A stretch of DNA of 64,000 nucleotides, taken from NCBI GenBank assembly GCA_965248775.1, contig OZ252150.1:4712001-4776000 (forward strand), given 5' to 3'. Origin of the DNA: JBHHUI01 sp965248775. GTDB taxonomy: Bacteria; Chloroflexota; Anaerolineae; Anaerolineales; JBHHUI01. The notes under the pieces are model-generated. The model worked only from the letters and a program-made list of their open reading frames with translations. It did no database searches and was not told the origin of the DNA. The stretch's first letter is position 1. Each line of letters starts with the position of its first letter. The translations under genes were made by a program, and so were the position numbers. Of this stretch, positions 61,889 to 64,000 are shown one piece after another.

Positions 61889-63079
61889 TTCACTACCGGA
61901 CACTTTCTGCGCGGGGCATGTCAAAGGCGACCGGGATGGGCAGATGCTCATTTAGGAACTGTTCCAGCAGGCGCAAGCCGAGTTGAAATAGGCTCAGATC
62001 ACAGCGGTCGGTGCGGTGAATGACTTGCACCCAATTATCTCGTTTGGCGATGACGCCCAAGTAGATGATCCAGATGTAAGCAAGGCAAGCTGCGATCATC
62101 AACCGGGCCAGCCGGGCCGGGTCGGCGATATGGCTTTTATGCAAATTGAAGCCCCGGCTTTTCTGGTCGGAGAAGAAAGTTTCAATACGAAAGCGTTTGT
62201 TATACTAGGAACAGACTTCGGCAACCAGCTCCAGGTTGGTGACCAGATAGAGGGGCTCTTTGCAGTCGCGCTGCCACCACGCGATGGCAAGGACGGGCCC
62301 ATATTCCTGCTGGGTGAAGGCGACATCCGGCACGCCGCGGTATGCACCACGGGGCACATCCAGGTCGGCGAAGGCGAACCAGTCGCCCCCTTCACATAGC
62401 TGGACATGCTTGGCCGTGCGACAGACGTAGGCCCATTCGTAGTCATTCAGAGCCGCCTGGAGGTTCGTGCCATCGAATTCACCATCCCCCAGGAAGACGA
62501 CATCGCTTGCAGGGGGCACCAAAGCGTGTACTTCTGTCAACAACTGCACGTGTGTCGCTTCTGAAAAATGTCCCTTGCTCCCTTTGACGGTGACCCACGC
62601 CACCGGCAAAGCACGTTGCTTGTAGATGACGCTCACCATCAGGGTCAGGCAACCGCGGCCCACTTCGCTGCCGTCCATTGCCAACACGAGCGTGCGGTCC
62701 TGCGCCAGACCCTGCAATAAGGGTTCAGCGAAGGGTAGAAAGAAGACTTCGTTATTAATATGCTCATTCTTGACCCAGCGGGCGTACCGTTTGACCCGGC
62801 TCTCGGGTTTGTTGCCGTCTGGCACTTTCCTGGCGATCGCCGGTAGCTGGCTACTCTGGCTGCGGACAATTCCGCTGACCATGGCAGCGAGCGTATCCAA
62901 ATGGCGAGCCAAGTTGCCCTGCGGTTCTCCTGGGTACAGTTGCCGCAAGGCGCTCTTTATGGCACGATATGTACGGCGGTTGTCACTCATGGCGATACTC
63001 CCCTTGTTCTGTGGTAGAACGGAGAGTGTAGCCGAGAGGCAACCGCTAATCAATCACGGATAAAGTGTCCGGTAGTGAA
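61889..63079 (-). mobile_element. IS4-family insertion sequence, copy C
   Basis: 1191 bp with the same inverted ends as copies A and B, flanked by CCACTCGC (61881-61888 and 63080-63087). It separates flgN from flgK. Confidence 0.92.
61893..62990 (-). pseudogene. IS4 transposase copy C with nonsense codon and 9-bp duplication
   Basis: The frame from 62990 is normal until TAG at 62205-62207, where the intact copy B has TGG (CSWYNKRF). A 9-bp direct duplication adds three residues further on (IADPARLARLM versus IADLARLM). The DDE Glu motif lies after the stop, so no active enzyme is made. Confidence 0.88.
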
Positions 63080-63101
63080 CCACTCGCAAGGATGCGAATC
63101 A

Positions 63102-64000
63102 ATGTCAAATATCTTCTCAGGAATTCATACCGCTCTGCGGGCAATGCGTTCTTATCAGCGCGCCCAGCTTGTTACTGAGCACAACGTCGCCAACACGAAT
63201 ACTCCGGGCTACACACGCCAGGAAGCTGTACTGGCCACTGCCAGCCCATATACGCCTCTCGCTTTTAACAGGCCGGGCGATACTGGTTTGCACCTTGGCC
63301 AAGGCACGCAGGTCTCTGCGATTCGCCGATTCAGTTACGAATTCTATGACGGTCGGCTACGCACCGAAATGGCGGCGCAGAAGAATTGGGGAGAACGCAG
63401 GGATGTTCTCCAGCATGTTGAGGCATTGTTACCCAGCCTCGAAGGAGTTGGGATCAGCGACCGGCTGAGTGAATTTTGGGCGAGCTGGCAAGCACTTTCC
63501 GCCAACCCATCCGATATCGGCGTCCGCACCGCTTTGCTGGAAAATGCCCAGTCGCTGACGGGTCAGCTCAACACTCGTTATACAGCCATTTACAAACTTC
63601 GTCTTGATCAGGACGCACGTGTCAACGACCTCGTTACTCTAGTCAATATAACCACGACGCGTCTCGCCGAACTAAACAAACAAATCCCAGCCGCAATTGG
63701 CGCAGACTTCCAACCGAACGATCTGCTTGACGAACGAGACCGCCTCGTTGACCAGCTCGCAGAACTGACAGGCGTTGGTTATCATTTTCAGTCCAACGGA
63801 AGTGCACTTTTGTCGCTCGGCGGGCATACTCTCGTCGCTGCGGATCAGGCACAGACGATAAGCACTACCAGTGTAGGCGGGTTCCTGCAATTGCGCTGGC
63901 CGGACAATTCAGCGGTGACCCTAACTTCCGGACAAATCGCAGGGGCGATCACTGCGCGGGATACGGACATTCCTGCACGTCTGACTGCGCTCGACAGCCT
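63102..64000 (+). CDS. flgK: Flagellar hook-associated protein 1 FlgK, 3' end beyond window
   Basis: The frame is open from ATG 63102 to the window edge (about 299 codons). AAGGA at 63088-63092 is the ribosome-binding site. N-terminal SNIFSGIHTALRAMRSYQRAQ and VTEHNVANTNTPGYTRQEAV are typical of FlgK, followed by GISDRLSEFWASWQALSANPSD and NDLLDERDRLVDQLAELTG. FlgK joins hook and filament. IS4 copy C lies 22 bp upstream and separates it from the flgM promoter. Confidence 0.92.
   Translation, partial: MSNIFSGIHTALRAMRSYQRAQLVTEHNVANTNTPGYTRQEAVLATASPYTPLAFNRPGDTGLHLGQGTQVSAIRRFSYEFYDGRLRTEMAAQKNWGERRDVLQHVEALLPSLEGVGISDRLSEFWASWQALSANPSDIGVRTALLENAQSLTGQLNTRYTAIYKLRLDQDARVNDLVTLVNITTTRLAELNKQIPAAIGADFQPNDLLDERDRLVDQLAELTGVGYHFQSNGSALLSLGGHTLVAADQAQTISTTSVGGFLQLRWPDNSAVTLTSGQIAGAITARDTDIPARLTALDS

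Overview
This window reads as part of a bacterial chromosome, most likely from a Chloroflexota (Anaerolineae-like) organism. That assignment is an inference. It rests on Thr/Pro-rich extracellular linkers, a heptose/polyprenyl-sugar surface-glycan locus with no lipid A or outer-membrane genes, an archaeal-type HMG-CoA synthase/thiolase/DUF35 set beside HMG-CoA reductase, class III cyclases with GAF/PAS or ATPase modules, and a flagellar cluster in which no P-ring or L-ring gene is seen. No rRNA, tRNA or CRISPR array was found.

Layout. 1-10810: surface polysaccharide locus with membrane glycosyltransferases (one split by an IS630 element), sugar-nucleotide epimerases, gmhB, hddA, gmhA, a polyprenyl-phosphate sugar transferase and a GT2 enzyme. 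10811-16325: an IS1182 copy, three tandem M42 aminopeptidases and a Thr/Pro-rich membrane protein. 16590-23235: a GAF/PAS/cyclase protein, an IS4 copy with an IS1 nested inside it, a processive GT2 and a putative HEWVH metallopeptidase. 23236-30530: a mobile-element sink with IS110, a second IS4 copy, an IS3 with nested IS1, and many short palindromic inserts. 30546-34916: a secreted beta-rich protein, a 1.16-kb element with TnsB/TniA-like multi-repeat ends, a NodB deacetylase and a frameshifted BtrH-like gene. 35019-39247: upper mevalonate operon. 39702-44265: a decayed cyclase/ATPase gene, a second IS1182 copy and an intact IS3. 44469-64000: flagellar operon flbD-motAB-[IS]-fliLMNOPQ-HDOD-fliR-flhB-flhA-orf-fliA-orf-orf-flgF-flgG-flgM-flgN-[IS4]-flgK.

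How the parts fit. HddA, GmhA and GmhB make a D-glycero-manno-heptose phosphate, probably for a cell-surface glycan assembled by the neighbouring transferases. HMG-CoA synthase, thiolase, DUF35 and HMG-CoA reductase together give mevalonate, but the thiolase has Gly where the nucleophilic Cys is expected. FliA/FlgM provide the usual flagellar checkpoint, and a sigma-28-type promoter precedes flgM. The flagellar export gate looks broken in three genes: fliP has an internal deletion, flhB carries an IS and flhA lacks its cytoplasmic domain.

Most unusual signal. Short hairpin sequences, repeatedly 27 bp long (others about 26-84 bp), sit inside transposase genes of four unrelated IS families, in several cases exactly in frame, and also between genes. 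One IS3 copy carries five of them. They may be a small palindromic mobile element that uses insertion sequences as its main habitat.
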